Origin: CAZVAR01 sp964625225
Lineage (GTDB): Bacteria; Pseudomonadota; Alphaproteobacteria; JAJUGE01
Assembly (NCBI GenBank): GCA_964625225.1
Contig: CAZVAR010000087.1
Location: forward strand, 1-16,085
Length of the DNA stretch: 16,085 bases
Reading direction: 5' to 3'
Shown here: positions 8,401 to 14,764 of the stretch, piece after piece
How the letters are laid out: each line of letters begins with the position of its first letter
Position numbering within the stretch: position 1 is the stretch's first letter
Program-made: the position numbers and the translations under genes
Notes under the pieces: model-generated
Seen by the model: the letters and a program-made list of their open reading frames with translations, nothing else
Databases searched by the model: none
What the model was told of the DNA's origin: nothing

Positions 8401-8933
8401 TCCTGCACGCCCGCCGGGTTGATCACCGGAATCATCGCGTCGATGAACGCGAACTCGCTTTGGTGCGCCGTCGTCGAGGACTTCGCCATATGATCGTCGC
8501 CGGCCAGTGCCAGGACGCCGCCATGGCGCGCAGTGCCCGCCTGGTTGGCGTGCTTGAAGGCATCGCCCGAGCGGTCGACGCCCGGGCCCTTGCCGTACCA
8601 GATGGCGAAGACGCCGTCATACTTGGCGTCCCCGTAAAGGCCGACCTGTTGCGTTCCCCAGACGGCGGTGGCCGCCAGATCTTCGTTGACGCCCGGCTGG
8701 AAGCGGATGTGATTCTGGTCCAGCAGGTTGCGCGCACGCCAGAGCTGCTGGTCGTAGCCGCCCAGCGGCGAGCCGCGATAGCCGGAAATGAACCCGGCGG
8801 TGTTCAGTCCGGCGGCGGCATCCCGGCGGCGCTGCATTAGCGGCAACCGTACCAGCGCCTGGGTTCCGGTCATGAAGACGCGACCGCGTTCGGCCGTGTA
8901 CTTATCGTCCAGCGTGATCTTGGCAAGCGGCAT
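5442..8933 (-). CDS. Indolepyruvate ferredoxin oxidoreductase family protein, single-chain fusion
   Basis: A 1163-residue fusion that carries the IorA (TPP) and IorB (gamma) functions in one chain. The family oxidatively decarboxylates aryl-pyruvates or other 2-oxoacids to acyl-CoA with ferredoxin as acceptor, in the cytoplasm. The alpha-like pyrimidine-binding domain is at about 15-230 (FISGYRGSPLGGYD, then GVNEDLAATAVWG). The TPP-binding domain runs about 430-600 with FCSGCPHNT (437-445), the GDGTYYHSG motif (502-510) and NDAVAMTGGQP (531-541), matching the GDG-x(~27)-N signature. A Cys-rich segment follows: C640, C643, C646, C652, then C673, C679, C684. The gamma domain begins GILVTGIGGTGVITIG (723-738), and a C-terminal helical domain (about 900-1150) is typical of the proteobacterial fused form. 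No separate ferredoxin gene is adjacent. ATG 8933 fits the family N-terminus; its ribosome site is weak (GGGGCC nearby). It is the last gene of the long minus-strand run, 163 bp after the methyltransferase. Confidence 0.94.
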   Translation of the reverse strand: MPLAKITLDDKYTAERGRVFMTGTQALVRLPLMQRRRDAAAGLNTAGFISGYRGSPLGGYDQQLWRARNLLDQNHIRFQPGVNEDLAATAVWGTQQVGLYGDAKYDGVFAIWYGKGPGVDRSGDAFKHANQAGTARHGGVLALAGDDHMAKSSTTAHQSEFAFIDAMIPVINPAGVQEFLDLGLHGWAMSRFAGLWVGFKCIGETVDSGATVYVDPERVRIVTPQDFEMPPGGLNARLVTAEFLAVEELLHKHKIPAALAYARANRLDRVVFGGPRRRIGIVTCGKSYLDVRQALDDLGLDESTAQEIGLSLYKVAMTWPVEPEGLRAFAAGLDLLMVVEEKRSLIEWQARDILYDLPADRRPTVIGKIDERGAPLFPSNGELTPGMIAHAIGDRLDRLPVPEDLRRQVGERLARRDAITRTAAGNGPATIARIPYFCSGCPHNTSTRVPEGSRAGAGIGCHYMAQWMDRSTSGFTHMGAEGANWTGQAPFVTTPHVFQNIGDGTYYHSGLLAIRAAVASGANITYKILYNDAVAMTGGQPFDGPLTVPMIVQQVLAEGVRKAVVVSDEPQKYSDGAGLPAGTAIEHRDALDRVQRALREEPGVTVIVYDQTCAAEKRRRRKRGTFPDPDKRVFINELVCEGCGDCGVKSNCVSVQPVETEFGRKRQIDQSACNKDFSCLNGFCPSFVTVYGAKPRRQKPTGVEGPQMVLPEPAPPPTDEPYGILVTGIGGTGVITIGALLATAAHIEGKAATVMDMTGLAQKNGAVWTHLRIADNPEDLHAVRIAAGGARLLLGCDLVASGHADTVAKLARGVSRAVVNTNRTFTGDFTRNPDMRFPTDELLGRITAAVGEDAVDFLDATRIATALMGDSIATNLFMTGYAFQKGWLPLSLAAIEAAIELNGIAVEANKKAFAWGRRAAADPATVQRAVEPAERPEPAFARTLDEIVAKRVAFLTEYQNAGYAQRYEALVRRAEAVEREKAKGFDGLAEAVARYYFKLLAYKDEYEVARLYAEADGFFRKSLEQQFEGDYRIEFNLAPPLLAKPDKETGLPRKMRFGPWMMPAFRALAKLKFLRGTALDPFGRSEERRTERKLIQDYEATIEEILAGLTPDNHRLAVEIASIPDAIRGFGHVKAAHLERAKAREAELLAAFRAPAPAQAAAE

Positions 8934-8969
8934 GGCGGCCCCGGTCCCGATCGCTTGTGGTTGGCTATG

Positions 8970-8997
8970 AGATTATTACAGTGCAGCCCGTTCGCAA
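8970..8997 (-). promoter_or_regulatory. Possible sigma-70-type promoter of the indolepyruvate oxidoreductase
   Basis: In the only AT-containing part of the 163-bp gap the minus strand shows TTGCGA (8992-8997, 4 of 6 to the -35 consensus), a 16-bp spacer and TAATCT (8970-8975, 3 of 6 to the -10 consensus), within TAATAATCT. The match is modest; it leaves about a 30-nt leader to ATG 8933. Confidence 0.25.
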
Positions 8998-9027
8998 TGC
9001 GCGCGGGCATCTTTCGGCGGTTCGCAA
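8990..9027. repeat. Direct repeat GTTCGCAA, 30 bp apart
   Basis: GTTCGCAA occurs at 8990-8997 and 9020-9027, extended to GTTCGCAAYG on the right side. The 30-bp centre distance is about three helical turns, and the first copy overlaps the tentative -35 element of the oxidoreductase gene. This would suit a dimer-pair operator, but chance is not excluded. Confidence 0.25.
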
Positions 9028-9096
9028 CGGTGGCTGCATTTGCCGCCGCGCCGCGCAGCTCTATTGCCGCTGCGCTGCTTCGGATGAACGAATCAC

Positions 9097-9789
9097 TCAA
9101 AGTGTGGAGGCGGTGAACTCGGCGGCGTAGGCGCCCTGCAGCCATGCGGGACCCCATATGGGGGCCGGAAGGCGGCCCGGCCAGGGCGAGAAGGGCAGGG
9201 GCCGCATGCCGGCCGGGGCCAGGCCGGCCCGCGTCGCGAGGTGTGCGAGCGCCCCGGGGGAGAAGTGTCGCGTCGGCACCGGAGCACGGCCCGACGTGAG
9301 GCGCGCCAGCCGCAGTAACGGAGATCCGGGGTGCGGCATGATGACGATCAGGTGTCCCCCACGGGTCAGCGCCCGCCGCGCTGCGCCGAGTGCGGCGGCC
9401 GGGTCCGGCATATGCTCCAGCGATCCGATGAACAAGGCGAGATCGTACCGGCCGGGCACGTCCCGCGCGGCTGCGGCCGCATCGCTGGTGAGAAAGCGAA
9501 GTCCGGGACGGCCGGCGGCGAGGGACCGGGCGTGGGCGATCATGGCCGGTGCGATGTCCACGCCGAGCCCGGCTTCGATCAGATCGGTCAGGTCGATCAG
9601 CATGCGACCGGTGCCGCAGCCGAGGTCGAGCACGCGCGGGCGTCCCAGCGCTCGGCAGCGCGCCCGCAGGTAGGCCCGTCGCGCCGCATATTCCCGTCGG
9701 CGCGGCGACTCCGGTCCGTGCGCGGCATCCCAACTGCGCGCCTCGCCATCGAAATACCGGGACGGCAGGCCGGTCGACGCGCAGCTCAT
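9097..9789 (-). CDS. Class I SAM-dependent methyltransferase (Methyltransf_11 type)
   Basis: A 230-residue cytoplasmic methyltransferase. Motif I is VLDLGCGTGRM (53-63), the acidic end of strand 2 is GVDIAPAMIAHA (76-87, Asp78 for the ribose), and motif IV-V reads LALFIGSLEHMPDP (117-130), the usual LEHxPD of UbiE/Methyltransf_11 proteins. Motif VI is LTRGGHLIVIMPHPGS (141-156). The substrate is not readable; small molecules, lipids or glycan-linked groups are all methylated by this fold. ATG 9789 is chosen because the protein begins there with the family N-terminus (RYFDGEARSWD) and because the start overlaps the stop of the upstream gene as ATGA. No Shine-Dalgarno is visible in front of it, so translation probably depends on ribosomes finishing the membrane hydrolase. 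That tight coupling implies a shared pathway. The same frame stays open far upstream, through the other gene, but this is a GC artefact. Confidence 0.92.
   Translation of the reverse strand: MSCASTGLPSRYFDGEARSWDAAHGPESPRRREYAARRAYLRARCRALGRPRVLDLGCGTGRMLIDLTDLIEAGLGVDIAPAMIAHARSLAAGRPGLRFLTSDAAAAARDVPGRYDLALFIGSLEHMPDPAAALGAARRALTRGGHLIVIMPHPGSPLLRLARLTSGRAPVPTRHFSPGALAHLATRAGLAPAGMRPLPFSPWPGRLPAPIWGPAWLQGAYAAEFTASTL
9786..9789 (-). other. ATGA stop-start overlap coupling two genes
   Basis: On the minus strand the TGA ending the alkaline-phosphatase-superfamily gene (9788-9786) shares bases with the ATG of the methyltransferase (9789-9787). The preceding 20 nt hold no good Shine-Dalgarno (only GAAG), consistent with termination-reinitiation. 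Confidence 0.85.
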
Positions 9790-11426
9790 CGGGGCGCTTC
9801 GGTACAGGGAGGCAGGGCGGCGACGGCCTCGATCAGTAGGCCGTGCAGGTCGGCGATCGTCCCGGCCGGGCCGCCCTCGCCGGGGTCGAGGCCGGCTGAG
9901 AAGCCGGCCTGGGTGAAGCGCCCGAGCAGGGGCGGTATCCCCGTGATGACGTGCACCGGCACGGCATGCGAGGCGTTCGGCCCGGCGACGGCAGCGAGCG
10001 GCTGGTGATCGCCCAGGACCAGCATCAGCAGCCGCTCCGGCGCCCGCCCCGCGATGAAACCGCGCAGCACATCGAGCTGGTAGGCGATGCCCTCGCCGTA
10101 GGCGGCGATGAGGTCGCCCGACTCGTCGGCGGCCGGCGGCGGGATCGCCCGCCCGTCGCCCAGCCTGTCCCAATCCGCGACATAGTCCGGAATCGGGCGG
10201 AACGGCATGTGGCTCAGGATCGTCGCGCCGGCCACGAACAGCGGCCGCCGGCCCGGGGGCGCGATCTCGCGGCGATAAAGTGTTTCCAGCGAGAACTGGT
10301 CCGGGATCGCCCACCAGCCGAAGGCCGGGCCGCGATAGTGGATCGCGGCCGCATCGTAGATGCGGTCGAAGCCGTAGGCTGCCCCCTCGGTCCAGGGGCG
10401 CTTGAGGCCCGGGAACAGGGCGACCGCCCAATAACCCGCCTCGCGAAAGCGCTTCGGCAGTCCCGCCCGGCCGGAGGCCAGCAGCAGGTGATATGTCCGC
10501 TGGTCCGGAACTTGGATCCCCGTCAGCAGACTCGCATGGGCCAGCCAGGACGTGCCCCCGAAGGTGGGTGACGTCGCCAGCGCCGAGGCGACGCTCAACC
10601 CGCGCCCCTCGATCGCGCGACCGAGCGCGGCGAGACGGGGTGCCAGCAAGGTCCGGAACGTTGGGCTCGTGAATGCGGTCGCGCCGTAGGATTCGATGAA
10701 GAGCGCATAGATGTCCAACCCGCAGCGCGCCGCGTTGCGCAGGGCGGCGTCGCCTGCCGGATCCGGCGGAACGGGCGCGAACTCCGACTTCGCCTCGGCC
10801 GCCGCGAGCAGGAAGGCGAGCTGACCGGCGTAAACGGGCGTCACGGCGAGTGCGAAGCGCTGCTCCAGTTGCACGGTTTCGCTGGCCATGCCGATTCCGA
10901 GTCCGGCGAGGGTGACCGCGGCCAGCGCCGCCGTCGTCCGCCTCGGGACGGGTCTTGCGAACGCCGTACCGATCGCCCGCACGCAAAGCCGCACGGCCAG
11001 GGCGAGAAGGACGAGGGCGAGCAGCGCAGCCATGGCTGCCGACACGACCTGCCAGACCGGGAGGGCCGCCCACAGCATCTCCGCCACGGAGGGGAGATGC
11101 CGGAGGTCCCAGTAGAGATGGATCTCGCGCCCGAACAGGACCGGTGCCGTTACGTCGACATAGCGCCCGAGGATGAGCAGCAGCAGGGTTCCGGCGAGGA
11201 CCCGGCGCGCCGTCGGGCCGAGGCCGCCCCGGTATTCGGCGATGCCGGCGGCGAGCAGAACCAGGATCGGAAGTTCCGGCGAGAGTTCCGCAACCGGGCG
11301 CACCAGAGGGCCCGGCCAGACGCCGTGCACGGTAAGGGCGACGTTGAGGGCGACGAGCGCTGCGGCGAGCCCGAGGCCCGACCGCCAGCGCGTCGCCCGC
11401 CGTGTGGAGTCTGCGTTCCGGTTCAC
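9786..11426 (-). CDS. Membrane-anchored alkaline-phosphatase-superfamily protein (sulfatase / LTA synthase-like)
   Basis: A 546-residue protein with five predicted membrane helices (about 17-37, 50-66, 74-92, 119-148, 163-182) followed by a large domain that should face the periplasm. That domain has the metal-site pattern of the alkaline phosphatase/sulfatase superfamily: YALFIESYGAT with Glu245, SPTFGGTSWLAHASLLTG with Thr292/Ser293 as likely nucleophile, SHMPF with His406, and LVLGDHQP with Asp473-His474. Lipoteichoic acid synthase, phosphoglycerol and phosphoethanolamine transferases share this layout. A CxPxR formylglycine motif is absent, so it is unlikely to be a true sulfatase. Substrate unknown; a lipid- or glycan-modifying transferase or hydrolase of the envelope is the best guess. 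The start codon is GTG 11426 (no ATG fits); a hairpin lies just upstream. It follows the second DUF6134-type gene by 68 bp and overlaps the methyltransferase gene. Confidence 0.85.
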   Translation of the reverse strand: MNRNADSTRRATRWRSGLGLAAALVALNVALTVHGVWPGPLVRPVAELSPELPILVLLAAGIAEYRGGLGPTARRVLAGTLLLLILGRYVDVTAPVLFGREIHLYWDLRHLPSVAEMLWAALPVWQVVSAAMAALLALVLLALAVRLCVRAIGTAFARPVPRRTTAALAAVTLAGLGIGMASETVQLEQRFALAVTPVYAGQLAFLLAAAEAKSEFAPVPPDPAGDAALRNAARCGLDIYALFIESYGATAFTSPTFRTLLAPRLAALGRAIEGRGLSVASALATSPTFGGTSWLAHASLLTGIQVPDQRTYHLLLASGRAGLPKRFREAGYWAVALFPGLKRPWTEGAAYGFDRIYDAAAIHYRGPAFGWWAIPDQFSLETLYRREIAPPGRRPLFVAGATILSHMPFRPIPDYVADWDRLGDGRAIPPPAADESGDLIAAYGEGIAYQLDVLRGFIAGRAPERLLMLVLGDHQPLAAVAGPNASHAVPVHVITGIPPLLGRFTQAGFSAGLDPGEGGPAGTIADLHGLLIEAVAALPPCTEAPR

Positions 11427-11434
11427 ACCGCGCC

Positions 11435-11455
11435 CGTTCCGTTGCCCCCGGAACG
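11435..11455 (-). promoter_or_regulatory. Hairpin directly upstream of the GTG start of the membrane hydrolase
   Basis: Perfect 7-bp arms CGTTCCG (11435-11441) and CGGAACG (11449-11455) enclose a 7-nt loop. On the minus strand the 3' arm ends 8 nt before GTG 11426, and its GGAACGG is the only Shine-Dalgarno-like sequence. The structure could therefore hide the ribosome site. No T-run follows, so it is a poor intrinsic terminator. Confidence 0.4.
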
Positions 11456-11494
11456 AGCATGCCTAAGACCGGGAGCAAGGGAAAGGCGGGCGGT

Positions 11495-12145
11495 CTACCG
11501 CAGGGTGAGTGTGATGACGTCGCCGTCCTCGACCGTGGTGAACTTCACGAGGCGGCCGGAGGCGTCGTACCAGAGATCGTTCGGTTCTCCGGTGACGATC
11601 TCGTAATGCTGGGTCGGAATCGGCTGCCCCTGGACCGGTACCGTCTCCTGGCGGCTGTTGGTGATTCTCGGCTCGTACAGCTTGCCGCTGACCGTGCCCA
11701 TGATCGCATCGGCCTGGGCGATCGCGGGGGACCAGGGATTGTCCGGCCAGACGCCGGCCGGTGCGGCGGTGCGCCCGCGCGGACCTTCGATCACGAAGCG
11801 GTCGCCTTCTGCCCGGCCGGCGACGCGGCTGATCTTGCCGTTCTTCTCCGTGACGCTCGAGAACGCGACCAGGCGGCCGTCCCGCCACTGCTCGCTGCGG
11901 TCCGCTTCGAGTCGGTAGACGGTCACGAAGGCCAGCTTGACCGCGATCCGCACCGTCGTGTCGACGTTGACCGTATCCCCGTTCTGGGTGATCCGGTTGG
12001 TGTAGGTGCCGATCTCACCGTATTCCGGGTGGTGAATCCGGTACGTGTATTCTCCGGCGGGCGGCATCGGCGCGCCGGTCGCGGCAAGGGGCAGCAGCGC
12101 CAGCAGGACGGCTGCGGCGAGGGTCGTGATGGGTCGCATGCGCAT
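11495..12145 (-). CDS. Secreted DUF6134-type protein, second tandem copy
   Basis: A 216-residue exported protein. Residues 1-25 form a signal peptide (MRMRP basic end, hydrophobic AAAVLLALLPLAA, cleavage after ATGA), after which PMPPAGEYTYRI begins the mature chain. The body is rich in alternating hydrophobic/polar strands (GEIGTYTN, VNVDTTVRIAVKLAFV, FVIEGP, NDLWYD, GRLVKFTT), suggesting an all-beta fold. The domain resembles the DUF6134 group of alphaproteobacteria, whose function is unknown to me. It is a paralogue of the gene just upstream: the same length, about half identical overall and about two thirds identical in residues 27-138. ATG 12145 lies 11 bp after the upstream stop and has only a weak ribosome site (GCGGACG), so it is probably translated from the same mRNA. 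A second Met at residue 3 (ATG 12139) is an alternative start that keeps the signal peptide. Confidence 0.85.
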   Translation of the reverse strand: MRMRPITTLAAAVLLALLPLAATGAPMPPAGEYTYRIHHPEYGEIGTYTNRITQNGDTVNVDTTVRIAVKLAFVTVYRLEADRSEQWRDGRLVAFSSVTEKNGKISRVAGRAEGDRFVIEGPRGRTAAPAGVWPDNPWSPAIAQADAIMGTVSGKLYEPRITNSRQETVPVQGQPIPTQHYEIVTGEPNDLWYDASGRLVKFTTVEDGDVITLTLR

Positions 12146-12156
12146 CGTCCGCGGGC

Positions 12157-12807
12157 CTATCGGCTGAGAACGAAGGAGATCGTATCTTCATCGTCACGCG
12201 TGGCGAACTGCACCACGCGGCCCTGCGGATCGAACCAGAGATCGTGTCTCGTGTCGGCCACTACCTCGAAATGCGTGGTCGGAATCTGGCGGTCGCCGAT
12301 GGTAATGGTCTGCTCGCTGCCGCCGGCGAGCGTCGCATCGAACACGCGTCCGGATTCGGACGCCATCACCATATCCGCCTTGGTGATGTCCATCGTCCAG
12401 GGATTGGTAGGAAACACGCCGGCCGGAGCCGTGTAGGTGCCGTTCGGTCCTTCGATGACGAAGCTGTTGCCATTGGCGCGGCCGGTGACCCGGATCTCCT
12501 CGCCATTGCGGCGGGTCACGCTCGAATATTCGACCAGCCGGCCCTCGCGCCACTCCTCGCGACGATCAGCCTTCAGTCGGAACACCGGCACGAAGGCGAG
12601 CTTCACCTCGATATCGACGCTGGTGTCGACGATCACGGTGTCGCCGTTCTGCCGGATCGTGTTGGTATAGGTACCGATCTCGCCATGGTCGGGGTGCAGG
12701 ACCGTGTAGGTGTAGGTCCCCGCCGGCGGCATGGCCTGGGCCGTTCCGGTCGCCGTGGCGAGCATCAGTGCGCCCGCAGCCGCCAGGGTTTGAAGCGTTC
12801 GGATCAT
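12157..12807 (-). CDS. Secreted DUF6134-type protein, first tandem copy
   Basis: A 216-residue exported protein with a signal peptide (MIRTLQTLAAAGALMLATAT, likely cleavage after AQA at 25) and a mature beta-rich domain: YTYTVLHPDHGEIGTYTN (32-49), the QNGDTV turn, VDIEVKLAFVPVFRL, EEWREGRLVEYSSVT, FVIEGPNG, and the HDLWFDPQGRVVQF strand pair near the end. These GxIG...W..GRL...S.T and DLWFD patterns are those of DUF6134-type proteins. No catalytic motif, cysteine or lipobox is present, so a periplasmic binding or structural role is more likely than an enzyme. ATG 12807 is chosen because AGGAG (12811-12815) precedes it closely and the signal peptide starts there; the 33-codon upstream extension would bury the signal. 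It lies 70 bp after the acyl-CoA synthetase and 11 bp before its paralogue. Confidence 0.87.
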   Translation of the reverse strand: MIRTLQTLAAAGALMLATATGTAQAMPPAGTYTYTVLHPDHGEIGTYTNTIRQNGDTVIVDTSVDIEVKLAFVPVFRLKADRREEWREGRLVEYSSVTRRNGEEIRVTGRANGNSFVIEGPNGTYTAPAGVFPTNPWTMDITKADMVMASESGRVFDATLAGGSEQTITIGDRQIPTTHFEVVADTRHDLWFDPQGRVVQFATRDDEDTISFVLSR

Positions 12808-12810
12808 ACT

Positions 12811-12815
12811 CTCCT
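12811..12815 (-). promoter_or_regulatory. Shine-Dalgarno of the first DUF6134-type gene
   Basis: The minus strand reads AGGAG within CGAGGAGAGT directly before ATG 12807 (3-nt spacer from AGGAG). It supports the start that places the signal peptide at the N-terminus. Confidence 0.6.
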
Positions 12816-12877
12816 CGAAGGTCCGGTTTGGCGCGTCGGCCTGCCATATCAAGAAGCGGTGGCGGGGAAAACGGTTC

Positions 12878-14764
12878 CTAATATAAGGCCTCCAACTGAT
12901 CTCCAAAGTGCTGCTTGATGACGTGTCGGCGGAGCTTGAGAGAGGGCGTCATCATGTTGTTTTCAACCGTGAATGCGTACGGCGCGAGGACGAACCGGCG
13001 CACCCGTTCGATCGCCGGGAGCATCCGGTTCACCCGCTCGACCGCCGCGCCGATAGCCTTGCTGAACTCTTGATCCTCGGCAAGGGCCGCGGGATCGGCC
13101 GACCGGCCGTGTTCCTTCGCCCAGGCGGTGAGGAACGTCTGGTCGGGAACGATCAGGCCGACCAGGTACGGACGCTTGTCGCCGTATACCATCGCCTGCG
13201 CGATCTCCGGTTGCAGCGTCAGAAACCCCTCGACGCGCTGGGGCGACAGCGTGTCGCCCCCGGACACGACGATGATGTCCTTCTTCCGGTCGGTGATCTC
13301 GATGTACCCGTCTTCGTCCCGGCGGGCGATGTCGCCGGTATGCAGCCAGCCGTTGCGCAGCACTTCATCGGTGGCCTGCGGGTTGCGCCAGTAACCCTTC
13401 ATCACCAGCTCGCCGCGGACCAGGAGTTCGCCGTCCTCGGCGATCCGGGTCTCGACGCCGCGCAGCGGCGGCCCGACCGTGTGCAGCTTCACCTTGTGCG
13501 GCCGATTGCAGCTCACGACGGGCGCCGCCTCGGTCTGCCCGTAGCCCTGGAGCAGCCGCAGGCCCAGAGCCGTGAAGAACATCCCGATCTCGGTGTTGAG
13601 CGGCGCGCCGCCGGAAACCAGGGCCTTGATCCGGCCGCCGAAGCGCTGCCGCACCTGCCGTCGCACCACCAGTCCGAGCGCATGATCCAGCATCCGCTCG
13701 GCAATGCCGAGCGATGCCGGATCCTCGTAGCGGCGCCGGCCGAGCTCGACGGCCTTCCAGAACAGTTTCTGCCGCAGCGGCGGTGCGCGCTTGAGGCTGT
13801 GCCGGATGCGGTCGTGCAGCACCTCGTAGAGACGCGGCACCGCGGTCATGAGCGTCGGCCGCGCCTCGACCATGTTGCGCGACAGCGCTTCCATGCTCTC
13901 GGCGTAGTAGATCTGGGCGCCGATCGAGATCGGAAAGAACTGGCCGGCCGAGTGCTCGTAGGAGTGCGACAACGGCAGGAAGGAGAGGAACACTTCCGAC
14001 TCGTCCAGTCCCAGCTCGCAAAGCAGGTCGAAGGCGCCCATGCAGTTGCATAGGATCGCCCCGTGGCTCAGGACGACGCCCTTGGGCACGCCTCCTGTCC
14101 CCGACGTATAGATGATGCAGGCGGTATCGGTGCGCGCCGCGGTCGCGGTCTCCGGCAAGGTGTCCCCCCCTGCCGTCTCGCCGTCCGCCAGCAGGCGCTC
14201 CCAGGGAACGACGGTGAGCCCGGATTGCTGGGCGAGCCGGCGCGGCTCCATCGGGATCACCAGCCCGGTGGCGCTCGCCCGGGCCGCCGCCGGCATCACC
14301 CGTTCGGCCAGCGCCTCGGTCGACACGATGACCGCGCGCGCGCCGCTGTCGGAGAACAGATGCAGATGGTCGTCCGGCAGGTTGGTCGTATAGCCGGGCA
14401 CCGTGATCGCGCCGGCCGTCATGATGCCGATATCGGCGATCAGCCACTCCGGGCGATTCTCGGCCACCAGGGCAACACGGTCCCCCGGCCGCACGCCGTG
14501 GACGCGCAGCCCGTGCGCGACCGCCCGCACCTGGCGGGCCGTCTCGCGCCAGGTGAGCGGGCGGTAGACGCCATCGACCTTGCGCCAGAGAAACGGCCGG
14601 TCGCCCAACCGGTCGGCCTGCTCGAAGAACATGGCGACCAGGCTGCGCCACCGGTCGTACCGTGCCAGCAACTCGTCTGCCGCGCCCCTGGAAGCCGCCA
14701 TTCCGTCCCCTTCCACGTTGCCCCCGTCCCGGCCCCCGACCTTGGCGGCCCCGGGCGCCGGCAT
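12878..14764 (-). CDS. Long-chain acyl-CoA synthetase (AMP-forming, FadD15/FAA-like)
   Basis: A 628-residue AMP-binding ligase that activates fatty acids with ATP and CoA. The P-loop signature is IIYTSGTGGVPKGV (217-230). Further core motifs are FLPLSHSYEH (262-271), LVSGGAPLN (382-390), LQGYGQTEAAPV (405-416), HTGDIARRDEDGYI (475-488), TDRKKDIIVVSGG (491-503), and the C-terminal lysine loop MMTPSLKLRR with catalytic Lys610. Length and order match the long-chain group (about 600 residues) rather than short-chain acetyl-CoA synthetases. ATG 14764 has GGAGG (14772-14776) 7 nt upstream. ATG 14701, preceded by GGAAGGGGA, would give a 607-residue protein without the Gly-rich 21-residue N-terminus, which looks unlike a conserved start, so it is a real alternative. 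It is divergent from the M3 peptidase gene and possibly first in the minus-strand run through 9097. Confidence 0.93.
   Translation of the reverse strand: MPAPGAAKVGGRDGGNVEGDGMAASRGAADELLARYDRWRSLVAMFFEQADRLGDRPFLWRKVDGVYRPLTWRETARQVRAVAHGLRVHGVRPGDRVALVAENRPEWLIADIGIMTAGAITVPGYTTNLPDDHLHLFSDSGARAVIVSTEALAERVMPAAARASATGLVIPMEPRRLAQQSGLTVVPWERLLADGETAGGDTLPETATAARTDTACIIYTSGTGGVPKGVVLSHGAILCNCMGAFDLLCELGLDESEVFLSFLPLSHSYEHSAGQFFPISIGAQIYYAESMEALSRNMVEARPTLMTAVPRLYEVLHDRIRHSLKRAPPLRQKLFWKAVELGRRRYEDPASLGIAERMLDHALGLVVRRQVRQRFGGRIKALVSGGAPLNTEIGMFFTALGLRLLQGYGQTEAAPVVSCNRPHKVKLHTVGPPLRGVETRIAEDGELLVRGELVMKGYWRNPQATDEVLRNGWLHTGDIARRDEDGYIEITDRKKDIIVVSGGDTLSPQRVEGFLTLQPEIAQAMVYGDKRPYLVGLIVPDQTFLTAWAKEHGRSADPAALAEDQEFSKAIGAAVERVNRMLPAIERVRRFVLAPYAFTVENNMMTPSLKLRRHVIKQHFGDQLEALY

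Noticed and set aside
6525..8840. A 771-codon open frame antisense to the indolepyruvate oxidoreductase
   Set aside because: It mirrors the codon pattern of the real gene in very GC-rich DNA; the translation is low-complexity and lacks any family motif, while the opposite strand encodes a complete conserved enzyme.
9790..11478. Upstream extension of the methyltransferase frame, giving a 793-residue fusion
   Set aside because: The added part lies wholly within the out-of-frame sequence of the membrane hydrolase gene and has Arg/Gly/Ala-rich shadow composition; the ATGA start at 9789 explains the methyltransferase.
12824..12852. TTGATA (12847-12852, minus) as a -35 box for the first DUF6134-type gene
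   Set aside because: The hexamer is good, but no -10-like sequence lies 16-18 bp downstream (AAACCG or CAAACC there).
12908..14053. A 381-codon frame antisense to the acyl-CoA synthetase
   Set aside because: Shadow of a gene with complete AMP-binding motifs; no ribosome site and no recognisable domain.
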